A stretch of DNA of 64,000 nt from Parelaphostrongylus tenuis (lineage: Eukaryota; Nematoda; Chromadorea; Rhabditida; Metastrongylidae): contig JAHQIW010007006.1 in assembly GCA_019055375.1 (NCBI GenBank), forward strand, positions 62,001 through 126,000. Direction: 5' to 3'. The notes under the pieces were generated by a model. The model saw nothing but the letters and a program-made list of their open reading frames with translations, did not search any database and had not been told where the DNA came from. The translations under genes and the position numbers were made by a program. Shown piece after piece: positions 34,540 to 45,915 of the stretch. Position 1 is the first letter of the stretch. Each line of letters begins with the position of its first letter.

Positions 34540-36003
34540 TAATTCTTATTTTTTTCTTTCTTCTCAAGCGAAGCACGAGGTGTTAAATAAACTTTATTTA
34601 CAAAATCAATCAACTAGCGTTCCGGCAGGTCGCCTTTGTCAGAGCCTGGAAAGGTCAAAATTGTTCACAATCCAGTCAGTCAAACATTTCCATTACTTTT
34701 TTGAAGAAATTTGTCAGACTAGATTTCGATCGCATCAAGCACAAAGTCAGCCTTAAACATACTCACCGCTTTTATTTCACTGAATGAACACATGAAGAAC
34801 AACGGAACGGTAATCACATAGGCCAGTAATGCACATACCCATCAAAACAACAGTCTTATATATTGACTCATATCACGTGTAATTACGAGGCATTCCTCCC
34901 CACGGTTCTCAGCTGGATTGGTTGTGATTATGCAGAACGTCTCAAGAATCTTTCGCGCTGATGTTTTTTGCTCCTGCTCAAGGATGCTGACTTTTACACT
35001 ATTATGGCGCATGTTAGCTAGTTGTTCTTCTATGCGAGCTTAGAGCGGCCTACCCGCTTTGCCAATATATTTATGGTCGCACGCTTTGCAAGAGATTAGG
35101 TACCCTGTGCCTACGCATATGCAATCACCGTCTCCGCCGTAAGGGCACATTCGGCAGTTTTTGGTTGTGCAGAGGCGGTCATATAAACGATCACGAACTA
35201 ATTGGCACCTAAGAGCATTTGGTGATATTTCTGTTACCAAATCAGATGCTCTAAGCCTGCTCTTTTCAAACAGCGTTTTATAGCCGTACTTATCTCATTT
35301 GAAAAGAACGGAAGGATAAACGGGATCTTACTTTCTCTGGAACTTTTGTGCAAGGACGTGTTGTTTCCTCTAAACCTAAGTCTAGGGTTACAAAGTTGCA
35401 GCCGTCAGAAATGGCTATTTCCCAAGCTAACTTTTCGGATTCTCTTCTCTGCTCTCTCCGGTGCACACATTGGCGGCTGTTCGAAGCATGTTTTTTACTA
35501 ACGCCTTTTTCATGTGCGACGGATGAGAGGAGAGATAGTGAACCAATGTATTTTTAATACCTGGCTTTCTGTGCCACTTCGTAATATGGCCTTTATCGCT
35601 GAAATTCATTTGCACGTTCACAAAAGGAAGCCAATTATCTTTTGGTGTTTCACGAGTGAATTTTATGTACTTTGACTGTTCACCTAGCAACCTAAAACAT
35701 CTGTGTAGCTCTCCTTGAGTCGAACAGATGACCAAGCAATCATCTATATATCTACCGCAGACTAATGGCCGGATATGAATCACTAGAGCTTCTGCTTTGG
35801 ATATGAAGGCAGTAGCTAGGTTAGGCGCCACTCGCTGCCCTATTGCCAACCCTCTAGTCTGTGCAAAGTACTTCTTGGACCGTCTGTAGATTGAGCAATT
35901 CAGACACTCCTCCAAGAGTATCATGAATTGCTGAATTGATAATCCAAACATGTTGACAGCTCCTTGATGTTTTGCAAGAAACTCATGTGTGGTTTGCAAT
36001 GCA
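34540..36003 (-). pseudogene. Penelope-like retroelement fragment (RT palm to GIY-YIG and 3' end)
   Basis: A 190-codon minus-strand frame (35427-35999) has RT motifs: GLAIGQRVAPNLATAFISKA (motif B region) and RYIDDCLVI (motif C, YIDD). FVNVQMNFSDKG and HYLSSHPSHMKKALVKNMLR follow. After stops comes NCRMCPYGGDGDCI, then YLISCKACDHKYIGKAGRPL, the cysteine pairs and GIY-YIG signature of the endonuclease fused to Penelope-like elements. This nuclease cuts target DNA while the RT primes from it. The 3' end holds a hammerhead-like motif (34616-34642), AATAAAG and a shared terminal block. The N-terminal half is missing. It is joined head to head with the plus-strand copy. Confidence 0.88.
34616..34642 (-). 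ncRNA. Degenerate hammerhead-like motif at PLE 3' end
   Basis: Minus strand reads CTGACAA, AGGCGACCTGCC, then GGAAC, positionally equal to CTGACGA...GAAAC in the sister copy. Both boxes carry a substitution, so it is probably dead. Confidence 0.35.
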
Positions 36004-37229
36004 GAGTGTTTTAGATTGCTAGGTGGACTGTCAGCGTATAAAAGATTCTTCCGTGAGGCAGCAAAATATGATTGGCTTCCTTTTCTGAACGTGCAAACAA
36101 ACTTAAGCGATAAAGGCTCTATTACAAAGTGGTACCAAAAGCCATGTAATAAAAATATGCTGGTTTACTATCTCTCTTCTCATCCCTCGCACATAAAAAA
36201 GGCGTTAATAAAAAACATGTTTCGAACAACCGCTGATGTGTGCATCGGAGAGGAGCAGAGAAGAGAATCCGAAAAGTTAGCTCGGGAAATGGCCATTTTT
36301 AATGGCTACAACTTTGTAATTCCCGGCTTAGGTTTGAAAAAAACAACACGTCCTTGCACAAAAGTTCTAGAGAAAGTAAGATCCCGTTTATCCTCCTGTT
36401 CTCTTCAAATGAGATAAGTACGGCTATAAAACGCTGTTTGTAAAGAGCAGGCCTGAAGCGTTTGGTATCAATAACAGAATACCACCAAATACTAGGTGCC
36501 AATTAGTTTGTAATCGTTTATATGACCGCCTCTGCACAACAAAAGAACTGCCGAATGTGTCCTCACGGCAGAGACGGTGACTGCATGAGCGTAGACCCAG
36601 TGTACCTCATCTCTTGCAAAGCGTACCACTATAGATGTATTGGCGAAACGGGTAGGCCGTTCTATGCGAGCATAGAAGAACACCTAGCTGAACGCGCCAT
36701 ACTAGAAAAAACACCCCGCTAGGTATACGTAGAGCTCGGAAAAAAGGGAGTGTTTGATATAGAGGCCACCATCCTTGAGTAGGAGCAAAAAACATTAGCG
36801 CTAAAGATATTTGAGGCGCTCTGCATAGACATAACTTGTTCAGCTATAAGCCGGTGGGCAGAATGCCTCGTAATCACCCGTGATATGAGTCAGTATATAA
36901 AAATGTTGTTTTGATTGGTGTAGTGCATCACTGGCCTATGTAATTACCGTTCCGTTGTTCTTCACTTGTTCACTCGGTGGAAGACATGTAATAAAGAGCG
37001 ATGAGTATGTTAAAGCTTGACTTTGTGCTTGATGCGATCAAAATCTAAATTTGACAATTTTCTTCAAAGAAGTGATGGAAGTGTTTGACTAATTGGATTG
37101 TGAACAAATTTGACCTTTCCAGGCTCTGACGAAGGCAACCTGTCGAAACGTTAGCTGTTTGACTGTGTGAATAAAGTTTGAACTTAACACCCCGTGCCCC
37201 GCTTAAGAAGAAGGAAAAAATAAGAATTA
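36004..37229 (+). pseudogene. Penelope-like retroelement fragment, opposite orientation
   Basis: Starts abruptly at the segment corresponding to CFRLLG of the RT thumb. It then matches the minus-strand copy: WLPFLNVQTNLSDKGSITKW, YYLSSHPSHIKKALIKNMFR, a lysine-rich linker, KNCRMCPHGRDGDC and YLISCKAYHYRCIGETGRPF (GIY-YIG region). EEHLAERAILE follows. The GIY-YIG first Cys pair partner is changed (CKAY). The YIDD box is absent because the copy begins after it. The 3' end has the hammerhead-like motif (37126-37155), AATAAAG and the same terminal block ending ATAAGAATTA. Arms 34540-35703 and 36004-37229 thus form an inverted repeat around about 300 bp of RT palm. Confidence 0.86.
37126..37155 (+). 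ncRNA. Hammerhead-like motif at PLE 3' end
   Basis: CTGACGA (37126-37132) and GAAAC (37145-37149) are exact. Stem I GGCT pairs with AGCT after the CGTT segment. Stem II (AGGCAACCTGTC) is weak. PLEs are known to carry minimal hammerheads in their terminal repeats, which supports the call. Likely inactive here. Confidence 0.45.
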
Positions 37230-37325
37230 CTGAAGCATGCCGAGGTTAATAGACAGTCGGTCTCGGGATATCAAATAACATTACTCGAAGCATTCTCCAT
37301 GTGTGCAAATTTCAAAAACTTCCGA

Positions 37326-37712
37326 TCACTCGTCTGCATACTGGGAATCGTGAGCAAAATCATCGTTTGACAAAGTCAGATCTTCTTCAGTCGCTTCAAT
37401 GATTGCTTCTTGATCAATTTCACGCAATCTTTCAGATCTTGGTTGATTGGCCGAATCAGGATCTCCATTGCAAATGTTTCTAAACCATTCATACTTCGTA
37501 ATTCTACCCACAATTTGACGGCGGCCTTTTGCGCGATTGATGTTGTCAATGCAGTTTAAAAATTGTCCCCAATTGAAACTTGTGAAGCAATAAGTTGAGA
37601 ATGACTTCCCGTTACAGCTCCATCGATAAGCAAGTATGTGCAAAAATATACGAAACGATGCGCAAGAAAATCCTGCACAAAATAAGTAGAAGAAAAATTG
37701 TTTTTGTGGCAA
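37326..37712 (-). pseudogene. mariner transposase N-terminal (DNA-binding) remnant
   Basis: The 128-codon minus-strand frame contains NINRAKGRRQIVGRITKYEW, then FRNICNGDPDSANQPRSERL and REIDQEAIIEATEEDLTLS. This follows the mariner N-terminal paired helix-turn-helix region: N-I-N-x-A-x-G, then x-W-F-x-R/N-x-x-x-G-D, then x-P-R-S-G-R-P-x-x-I-D and x-I-E-x-D-P-x-L-T. The catalytic part is not seen downstream, because the frame stops at 37326 and the PLE block begins 97 bp further on. A TTTTGTGCAG acceptor-like string lies upstream by chance or as a relic. An alternative host-gene exon is less likely given the motif order. Confidence 0.6.
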
Positions 37713-38553
37713 AATTTTTATTTTCTAGATCAAGTTCGGAAACTTAGTCGGAGACCTGATATTATCAATTAAAATGCTGAGGTTAGAGGCAAGTTGATTT
37801 TCAAGTTGTTGTTGCACCTTGTGCTAATGTTATCGGATATTTCAGAGCATTGTTCCCGAAGAAACAGATCACCATAATCGAACAGGTCGCATAGCAACCA
37901 TTATCCATATAAGGGCATAGCACAATGAGATTCCTCATTCGGGCGGTGCTCTTAGGAAGAAGATTCGAATCAAACGACAGCGAAGACGACGGCCGAAAAC
38001 GAAAACAAACAATTGTGGACAATTAACTGTAATTATTGGCTCTGAAGAAGACGAACTTATCGACACTTCAACTAAATAAAGTTTTTTAATCACCATTGTG
38101 GTATCAGCCAAATCACATATGGAATTTACTATTTCTATTTTCATATAATCATTTACATTTGCACTTACTTATCACGACTACTAGCTTGCTTATTCTACAT
38201 CAGTACTTCTCTTTAAGAACGGCAAATACCGCCAAGTATGGTAACATCGCTTTGGTGTTCGATTCTGATATCTTTTTTTTGCTTGAGCATAAGTAGCGTC
38301 ACGCCATTTCCTCGGATATTGCTCGCACCGTTCATATTATCTTAAATATATATAAGCTCTTGCCTTGCCGACACGGACACTTGAGCAGAACTAGGAGGTC
38401 TCTAATATATTGTTCGTCCTCCCAAATACATTCACCTAGTCAGATTGAAGTCGTTAAGAGAAGCGGGGGGCTGGGCAAGGTACAGGGTTAAGGTTTTTCA
38501 GTGCTGATTGATTCATGTCTGAATTTTGATGAGAGCAGTAGTGATTTAGATAA
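37713..38553. other. PLE-like 3' end and unassigned sequence
   Basis: At 38040-38080 the string GCTCTGAAGAAGACGAAC, then TTATCGACAC and AATAAAGTTTTTT, matches the ends of the two PLE copies (hammerhead-like box plus AATAAAG), so a third PLE-related 3' end on the plus strand is likely. The rest has no recognisable gene. Confidence 0.45.
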
Positions 38554-39430
38554 GTGCTGTTCTATGGGAGTTTTGTTGTTTTTATTGTCCTGCTTTTTGC
38601 TGACGATATCGTTCTCATAACACCAAACATCAGCCAAGCGGAACGAATGTTGACTGATTTCGATAACGCCTGTGGAAAGATCGGTCTCCAACTGAATCTA
38701 ACGAAAACAATGTTCATGAGGAACGGATGGGTTTCTAATGCCCCATTCACGCTCAACGGAACGACAATTTCCGAATGCTCCAGTTACATCTATCTAGGTC
38801 GTGAAATCAACATGATGAACGACCTAGCCCCAGAGTTGAGCAGGAGGAAACGAGCGGCTTGAGGAACGTTTAAGAGCATCGAAGATGTAGTGAAGAGGAC
38901 AAAGAACATCCGACTCCGTGCCTACCTTGTCGACTCGACAATTATCCCTGCCCTAACGTATGCAGCAGAAACCTGGTCGCTACGTAAGCAGGATGAAAGA
39001 TCACTTGCCGTTATCGAACGCGCAGTCGAAAGGTCGATGCTAGGAGTATCTCGTATTTCGCAAATGAGACAAAGGATCCGAACTTCCGACCTACGTCAAC
39101 GATCGAAAATCAGAGACGCCGTTCTACACGCCAGGATATCGAAAATAAGGTGGGCCGGACACGTGATGCGCTTCAACGACAACCGATGGACGAGAGCCGT
39201 TACCGACTGGATTCCTCGGGACGTCAAGCGCTCTAAAGGAAGACCACTGACCCGTTGGTCCGATTTCTTCACGAAAGCGATGGAAGAAAGATATGATGCT
39301 CAGCGAATTCCTAGAGCAAGGAGGACCCACTGGGCTACTCTTGCACGCGATAGGGAAAAATGGAAGAGTTGCTGGTACCCGCTCGAATCACTCGACGATC
39401 AACGGGACGACAGGTGATACAGGTGATTGT
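38554..39430 (+). pseudogene. RTE-clade LINE 3' half, best preserved copy
   Basis: One frame, interrupted only by TGA at 38860-38862, spans about 285 codons. It contains VLLFADDIVLITPNISQAE (RT motif C, FADD), GLQLNLTKTMFM (motif D/E) and YLGREINMMNDLAPELSRR. LRAYLVDSTIIPALTYAAET and RTSDLRQRSKIRDAVLHARI follow, with the C-terminal WAGHVMRFNDNRWTRAVTDW and KGRPLTRWSDFFTKAMEERY. The stop is a single change from TGG (the matching Trp, AWG, is kept in the 4.1-kb copy). It begins near FADD, so it is 5'-truncated, lacking endonuclease and most of the RT. The tail ends in ACAGGTGATACAGGTGAT. The reading frame is intact enough to imply a fairly recent insertion. Confidence 0.92.
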
Positions 39431-39534
39431 CCTGCTTTAGCTTAAGACGCTCAGGAAAATGCACATTCAGTGAGAAGGTGACTTCACATAATATTTTAGC
39501 ATGTGCTGCTCTATGAAAAGGATGAAGCTTTTGC

Positions 39535-39782
39535 ATGGATTATCCTATGATGGATGTCCTATGCACTTGACTCTATCAAGCCTAGAAGTCACTGAATACT
39601 AATCCGACCTCTACAATAATGAAGGCCTGCCTAAGTATCATTTGAGCGGTGCTCACCTCCCAGAATCAGATATCAATTTGCCGATCTCGGAAGGATGAAA
39701 GACTTGGTGGTGAGCTCGGGATTGAACTACAGACCATGTGTATGTTGCAGAGCACCTCTAAACACTGCAGCACACTCGTCCC
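39535..39782 (-). mobile_element. SINE-A
   Basis: Minus-strand blocks GAAGGATGAAAGACTTGGTGG, GGGATTGAACTACAGACC and GCAGAGCACCTCTAAACACTG. It lies just downstream of the RTE copy. Confidence 0.65.
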
Positions 39783-39989
39783 CTTCCCTTTACTTAATGT
39801 AGGTTCAATTTTAGACGACGGCCCGGTGGGAGTGCCGAGTTCCTTCTCAGAAAAGCAGTTTTTATGTGCGCAGAATATACAGCTCAGTAAAGCAGTTTCT
39901 ATTACGAAAATTGCAGATGCTCCCTCCTGGAACTCAACTTTTCAGGGGAGAAGCCACATTCTCACGAAAATGTGATGTTTCGAACTGTT

Positions 39990-42384
39990 ACTAAATATTT
40001 TCATAATATCTTGTCCACAGTCATTTATAGTTCAATCATATTTTTCTTTCATTTCCATGTTGAAAACTTCTCGGCCTCATTCATTGCCGCAAATGAATAA
40101 TAGTCAAATAATCAACCACTTTATCAGTTTGATCCTCTGACATCAAAAATTACGAAATAATCTATTCAGTTTTGAAACTGTCTTATTTCATATTATAACT
40201 CAAAGTCATCATAGCAACTGAAAATGAGAAATGAAGCAACTACTTGTAAAAAATGATGCTGCACACTGCACGCGATTCGACTTCAACAATCATTCTCAAT
40301 AACTTCTCGACTACTAGCAAACTTCTGGAGTTAGCACCCTTTTGAAATAACAAAAAGAGTTTAAACATTCGTTTTATGAGTACTGCCTTTTTCTTATCCG
40401 CTTTTATTCTGTACTGCGAGCAAATTTCATCGTGGTGATCTTGACTTTAGACATTCGCACCGTTTGCGCCCTCTACGTAAACCTTTTAGTTGAACGCCTT
40501 CAAGACGACTCCATGCACCCAATCAAATTCCCTTCCCTGCTTATAACTACAATGTGACCATATCAAAGTGCTTAGACACTCAACAGTATAGCGGAGACCT
40601 CCTTGTTGTCCAACTGCTTCCAATGAGTATTGTTTTCACCATTGGGAGTATTCACTCTACCGAATGATTTGCTTTGGCTCTTCTGTCTACACATTCAAAC
40701 AGAAGTTCGAAGCTCTTACTCCTTGCTTAGATATTGGTAGATTTATTCTTTTCTCACATACAGGCCTTGTTAATTCTACGAGTAATAGCTTACGAATGCG
40801 CATAGGAATCGGGTACTTTAGCGTCACAGAACGACTCTAGATGTGAACAAGTTGTGTCTAAATGTAAGGTCTTAGCAACAGAGAATGTAAGGACAGATTG
40901 TGCATCGTCCTAAAAGACATAGTTGGTAGTTTTCCGTTAGACGGTACGGCATGAAGAGGCGACCCCTCTCGCTGAATGAGCACTTTTTATAAGTGTAGTA
41001 ATCGTTCTGAAGCTTAAATTTCTGGCTAGTGTCTTATGAAGTCATTTTTTTCAAGAAGTCCTTTGATATCGATTTAGCGAAAGAAGAACATCTGTGCTTT
41101 ACACGTGAACGAAGAAACGAACTGATGGCTAGAAGTACTAGGATCCGCACAGTGAAAAAACACGGCGATGACTGATCAATAAAGTGTCGATAGTCTAGCA
41201 AAAATACTCATCTCAATGAAGAAAGCAGGAAAGCACAAGCGCATTCCATAGAATATAACTGGAGCTCCCACGATTCGTGATAAAAGATGAAAATTTTTCG
41301 CTCAACTAGGTGCTCTTTCTATGGAAAACAGTTATATAGAAATCTCTTCACCAGTTTTCAAGATTTTTAAATGGCTAATAAAATGACCAATGAAATAAGA
41401 AAAGATGAGAAAAAGTTTCTATGGAATTATAACTCCACTATAAAAAGCCAAAAAATTTTCCGTGAAGTTGGAAAAAATGAACTGCAATCGCAAAATGTTA
41501 TCTTTCTTTTAGTTAATAGAAAGTGATATGGAAGTCTTTTCAAACAACAAATTTAGTATAAAATTTTTTCTCAAGCTACCGAATGGCTACAAAATCGTAG
41601 ATGAAAAAGGAGGAAACGATTATTATACACCAATGTGATTTTACAAAAATCTTTGTAGATGCCTCTTCTGTAATCATCATTAAGTCACAATTTCGCGAAA
41701 TGACCATAGAAAATTTCTGTGAAGTTGACCAGCTTGCTCCAGAAGTAATTCTCCCTTTAGTTACCAGTTCCTACTTCAGAAACCTGGCTTATCGCTAAAA
41801 TTCATAGCTACTGGTTGATTACTAATAGTCTGGTGAAAAAACTCTTCTTAGAGAACAAGAAGGAAACTCAAGCACACTCCATATAATGCGAGCATATTCA
41901 CGCAATTCGTGATGAAAAGCAAGGACTTTCATGACAACTGAGTTCTTTTCCTTTAGAAAATACGTTTATAGAATTGACAAGATAAGTTTAATGTGAGAAA
42001 CGTCAATTTTCAGGCTATCAAATGACTACAAAGCCATAGATTGAATAAAAAGAATCAAATGTTCTATAGCAAAGGCAATTAAGTTTCTTTACGAATAAAA
42101 CAAGGTCGTTCCGTTGAAACATAGCATAACTGCCGATAGATGGACGTATTCTTTACCGAAAAGCTCCTTATAAAAGTCTCTTCTGTGATAAATCGTTTGA
42201 TGCTAATAATGTGCCTTCAAAACCTCAATTTTATTGCAGTATATCACTATTTCCATAAAGAAGCGTGATGGTACGTACCGAAAACGCTACGTGTGGTTGT
42301 CAACAAGTCAAAAGACACTTTCACATAGTTTTGGTATTAATGGTAAATCTTACCTTTGACTCGTCAATGCTGAGTGATATCCAA
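39990..42384. other. Unassigned, partly repetitive
   Basis: 41585-41650 and 41990-42200 share blocks with 50320-50540 (GAATGACTACAAAAGCATGG type, GTTGAAACATA, and TCTCTTCTGTGATA), a dispersed repeat of undefined type. No gene recognised. Confidence 0.4.
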
Positions 42385-42897
42385 CGTGCCCACTTTTTCG
42401 ACTCGACTATTATTTCTGTCCTAGCGTAAGCAGCAGAAACCTGGTCGCAACTTAAGCAGTATGAAAGATCACTAGGCGTTATCGAAAGCGCAGTCGAAAG
42501 GTTGATGTTAGGAATATCCCGTATCTCACAAATGAGAGAAAGGATCCTTAGTTCCGTCTTACGTCGACGATCGAAGATGAGAGACGCCGTTCCACACGCC
42601 AGGGTATCGAAAATAAGGTGGGCCAAACACGTGTGAGCATCAACGACAACCGTTGGGCAAGAGCCGGTACTGACCGGATTTCTTGGGATGTCAAGCGCTC
42701 TACAGGAAAGCCACCGACCCGATGGTCCGACTTCTTTACTAAAACACTATCAGAAAGATATCATACTCAACGATTCCCTAGAGCGTGGAGGACCACTGGA
42801 CTATTCTTGCACACCGTAGGGAAACATGAAAGGGTTGCTGGCGCCCGCTTGAGTCACTCGACGATCAACGGGACGACAGGTGACAGATGACAGGTGA
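42385..42897 (+). pseudogene. RTE-clade LINE 3' fragment
   Basis: Scattered frames read FDSTIISVLA, then the equivalents of RSxLxVIExAVER, then KIRWAKHV, NDNRWARAGTDRISWDVKRS and KPPTRWSDFFTKTLSERYHT. It matches the C-terminal region of the 38.5-kb copy, but is more decayed and starts after YLGREI. It ends with the same GGTGACAGATGACAGGTGAT-type tail. Confidence 0.85.
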
Positions 42898-42904
42898 TTT
42901 TCAA

Positions 42905-43000
42905 AACTGTGACGTCATACGAGATTCGAACCGGTATTTGATCCGTTCCGAGGATGCGTGCTAAGAAATTGCACTACCAACGTCTGTTTCACCATTACTC
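42905..43000 (-). mobile_element. SINE-B head, inverted relative to the next copy
   Basis: Minus-strand B box (ACGAGATTCGAACCGG in plus-strand orientation) and head GCGTGCTAAGAAATTG. Together with 43140-43275 it forms an inverted SINE-B pair about 140 bp apart. Confidence 0.6.
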
Positions 43001-43139
43001 CTATACTACAACACATCAATCTGTCAGTAATCAACAGTCAACGGTTTGGCCTAAAAGCCATATCGGCATTGATTCGAGTTACAGTGGCAGGGATTGAGTA
43101 TATGTGATCACTAAGAGTTCTTTTTATTTCGCGTCGAAA

Positions 43140-43275
43140 GAGTGGCGGCAAAACAGGCGTTCCTACTGATCTTGGTTAGTAGGCGTTCTCGAGAAAGGTG
43201 AGATGTGGGTTCAATTTCCGTTTGACTCAAATTATGCATATGATTCAGCATCAATGGGGTAATTGTAGCATAATG
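43140..43275 (+). mobile_element. tRNA-derived SINE-B
   Basis: GGCGGCAAAACAGGCGTTC, GTTAGTAGGCGTTCTCG, B-box-like GGGTTCAATTTCC, then the ATTCAGCATCAATGGGG body. Confidence 0.65.
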
Positions 43276-43394
43276 CCACCGTTAAGAAGGTGATAAAAAT
43301 GAAGAATTCCTGTTCATCAGATTGTTTTTAGCTATCTTGTTTAACCTTGCGCGAAGTCGGTTATTTATCGAGTATATGCCAACCTCGTGCAGGC

Positions 43395-43530
43395 ATGGAC
43401 AGTGTATGAATGTTAAGTGATAAGCGCAACTTTGATCGCCGGCCGGATTTGAGCCCATATTCCACCCTTCCCGGTGCGCCGCTAATCAGTTGTACAACCA
43501 ATGCTCGTGTCCGCCATCATTCATTTTTCG
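43395..43530 (-). mobile_element. Third tRNA-like SINE (single copy seen)
   Basis: Minus strand has a head TTGGTTGTACAACTGATTAG and a B-box-like GGGCTCAAATCC, about 45 bp apart. The layout fits tRNA promoters but differs from SINE-A and SINE-B. Confidence 0.3.
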
Positions 43531-44625
43531 GCTAACTGTAGGCTATTTTACACATCTGTAAATAAAATATAGAAGCAATTCATTACTTGCTTGGTCTGCT
43601 ATTGTGGAGCCTAATCGAGTGATTTCCTTGCCAGTGCATTTCATAAACTACACCTAGTGCTTAGTTAGTTTTTTCTTGAACTCACGGCTTGATTTCCACT
43701 CTAACCTTGATTTTCTCTCAATCACTCTGGTGACACTGGTTTTCTCGACTGAAAGAACTTTTTTGAACCACTCCTAAATTGCTTTGAAAGCCACGCTGGG
43801 CTTTCGCATTTTCAGTATTCTCAGAAGTGAATTGCTGTAGGTATATTTGGCCTACTCCAGTAGATTGAAAGAAAAATTAGTTTTACAAAATGGTTTGTAA
43901 AACATTTATTTATTCACTCATTACACCCGAACAAAGGCAAAACTAATAGTCAAACTTTTACTTCTGGCTTTACTACTAAACTCTGCAATTTTGCCAACTG
44001 TGTTTTCGTCCCACATTGATGCGTTCACTTGCAACCGTTGCATTTTAACCCAACAGCCATTCGTGCATCATCAGCACTTAATCTGCTCGTTTGTTGACTT
44101 AATCTTGAAATAAGTAGATAAATTATACACCAATCAACGCGGGAGAAAACGGGCTTTCAAATGATCCCAAAAACACAAAAAAGGCTGATACCCATGAAAG
44201 TTACAAGCATTCTCTTAGAACGTTTTCCCCAACCTGATATTTATTAGTCTCATTTGATACTTGGAAAAATGACAGACTTAGAAGAATGCGTCTCGATCCC
44301 AAAGAACGTATGCCCACGGTATGAGGCTCAAAACGTTAACCTGTTTTCGTTCCAAAACTCTTGCCGACAATCTCTTTCTTGTGCTTATTTCAACTGACGA
44401 AAGCGAAAAATGAAGGCAACGAAAGCCTGCGATGCCCCTTTAAGGACCGTGCGGGAAGTTTCGTCCCACGCCGTGCGATATCGCATCTTGCTCAGCTACT
44501 TTAAGGGCGAATTCGCGCCCCCTGAGAAAGGCAACGCATTTCGTTGAAAGAGTGACGCAGATAGCAAGGTGGTTGCGAGGAGGCTAACCTAGGTTTTGAG
44601 GGAGCATTAAAAAGATAAGAATGAT
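43531..44625. other. No recognisable gene
   Basis: Unique sequence; a GC-rich stretch near 44400-44560 (GCACGGT..CCGTGCG-type blocks) flanks the next SINE. Confidence 0.4.
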
Positions 44626-44925
44626 ACAACTCTCGGCGTTGATCAATCCCTGAGGGATACGCCATGCAATCGTCTTCAATTTTTAACTTCGTTTGAGGTG
44701 ATTGAATGCATATCCGGCTTTTACAATGATTCGCGGTGACCTTCCGCTGAACCGAGTTAGTGCTGCTTACCCTCTCAGACAAGTCTGAGACCAGTCTGGT
44801 AGCAATTCACCTACTCCGAAGAGATGGGATTGTTTGGTGAGCCATGAGCGCGAGATCGAACCAGTGACCTCATGTGCGACGCAGAGCACATCCAACCACT
44901 GCTCTCCTGTGCTCTCCTTTTTGTG
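44626..44925 (-). mobile_element. SINE-A, near full length
   Basis: ACTCTCGGCGTTGATCAATC, CTTCAATTTTTAACTTCG, GAGCGCGAGATCGAACC and GCAGAGCACATCCAACCACTG in minus-strand order; one of the best copies. Confidence 0.85.
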
Positions 44926-45167
44926 CAGCGGTAGTTAAAAGAAGGAGCATTATTATCATAAAATGTTGGAATTCCATTGTAAACCTTCTACAGAGATGAT
45001 GTTAGTAAAAAATCAAACATCTATGTCTTCCATATTTCATGTATTTTCTTACGTCTCAACGGTAAAACTATATCGCTAAATGATAACGATAATGACAACG
45101 ACGAAGTTAATGACAATGATAATATTAAGTGTATTTTGAGTGGAAAAACGCCCATTTACCCATTTCA

Positions 45168-45400
45168 TTAGATGGAGCGCATGTGGCATAGTGGTTAGGT
45201 GCTCAGCGTTGCACACAAGGACAATGGTTCGACTACGCGCTCATAGCCAGCCTATCCATCTCTTCAGAGTGTGTAAGACAGAACAGGCTGTCTCGCATGT
45301 ACTGACGGGCCTTTCAAAGCCATCTGCACATGACCTCATTGAAGTTATGCGTAAAGGTGAGAACTGGACGAGGAGCAGGAAATCATCGGAGAGCATATGG
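45168..45400 (+). mobile_element. SINE-A, opposite orientation
   Basis: GGAGCGCATGTGGCATAGTG (A box side) and ATGGTTCGACTACGCGCTCA (B box side), then a divergent body. It faces the previous copy, which lies 240 bp away. Confidence 0.75.
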
Positions 45401-45559
45401 ACTAGGAGTAAGTAGAGCACGGGTAATAACATAGATTGCAGCAATGAATAATGTTCATAGCTGAGACCGAGCGAAAATTTTTTGAGTGAAGTCATTGAAG
45501 TGGCACTGTATTGCAATCTGTTGAATAATTCTGATGGTTATATGTTAGACAGCGGCTAA

Positions 45560-45915
45560 TGAAAAACGTTCGGGTCATTGAATATGTGCGATGCAACTTG
45601 TTATCCAATTGAAAATTTCTTTTCTGTGTCGAAGAAATTTCAGATGAGCGATCGAATAAGATACTACAAAATTTCCTCTACAAGATTGATATGTTTTTTG
45701 TGTTCCAACGAGTTATACGTGTAATGAAAATGAAGGTGGACTGCGGGTGTGATATATAATTTTTTCTAGACGCTGCAACGTTATAAAAGAATGTTTTGAG
45801 CTGCGAACCACGTAGGGTTTTGGCCAGAGATTCAACCTTCTGAATGATTACCAATACTGTTATGTAGACTTTCGTCCAGAGAGTGAGCCCGTTTTTTAAT
45901 TTGTCGTCGTCTAAC
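45560..45915. mobile_element. FB-1 partial copy (divergent subtype)
   Basis: Shares GATACTACAAAATTTCCTCT, CGAGTTATACGTGTAATGAAA and CGTTATAAAAGAATGTTTTG with the right half of the 10.4-kb element. Confidence 0.55.

Noticed and set aside
44385..44420. CTGACGA followed by GAAAA, resembling hammerhead boxes
   Set aside because: Only four bases separate the boxes, so no stem II can form, and no stem I partners exist; coincidence.
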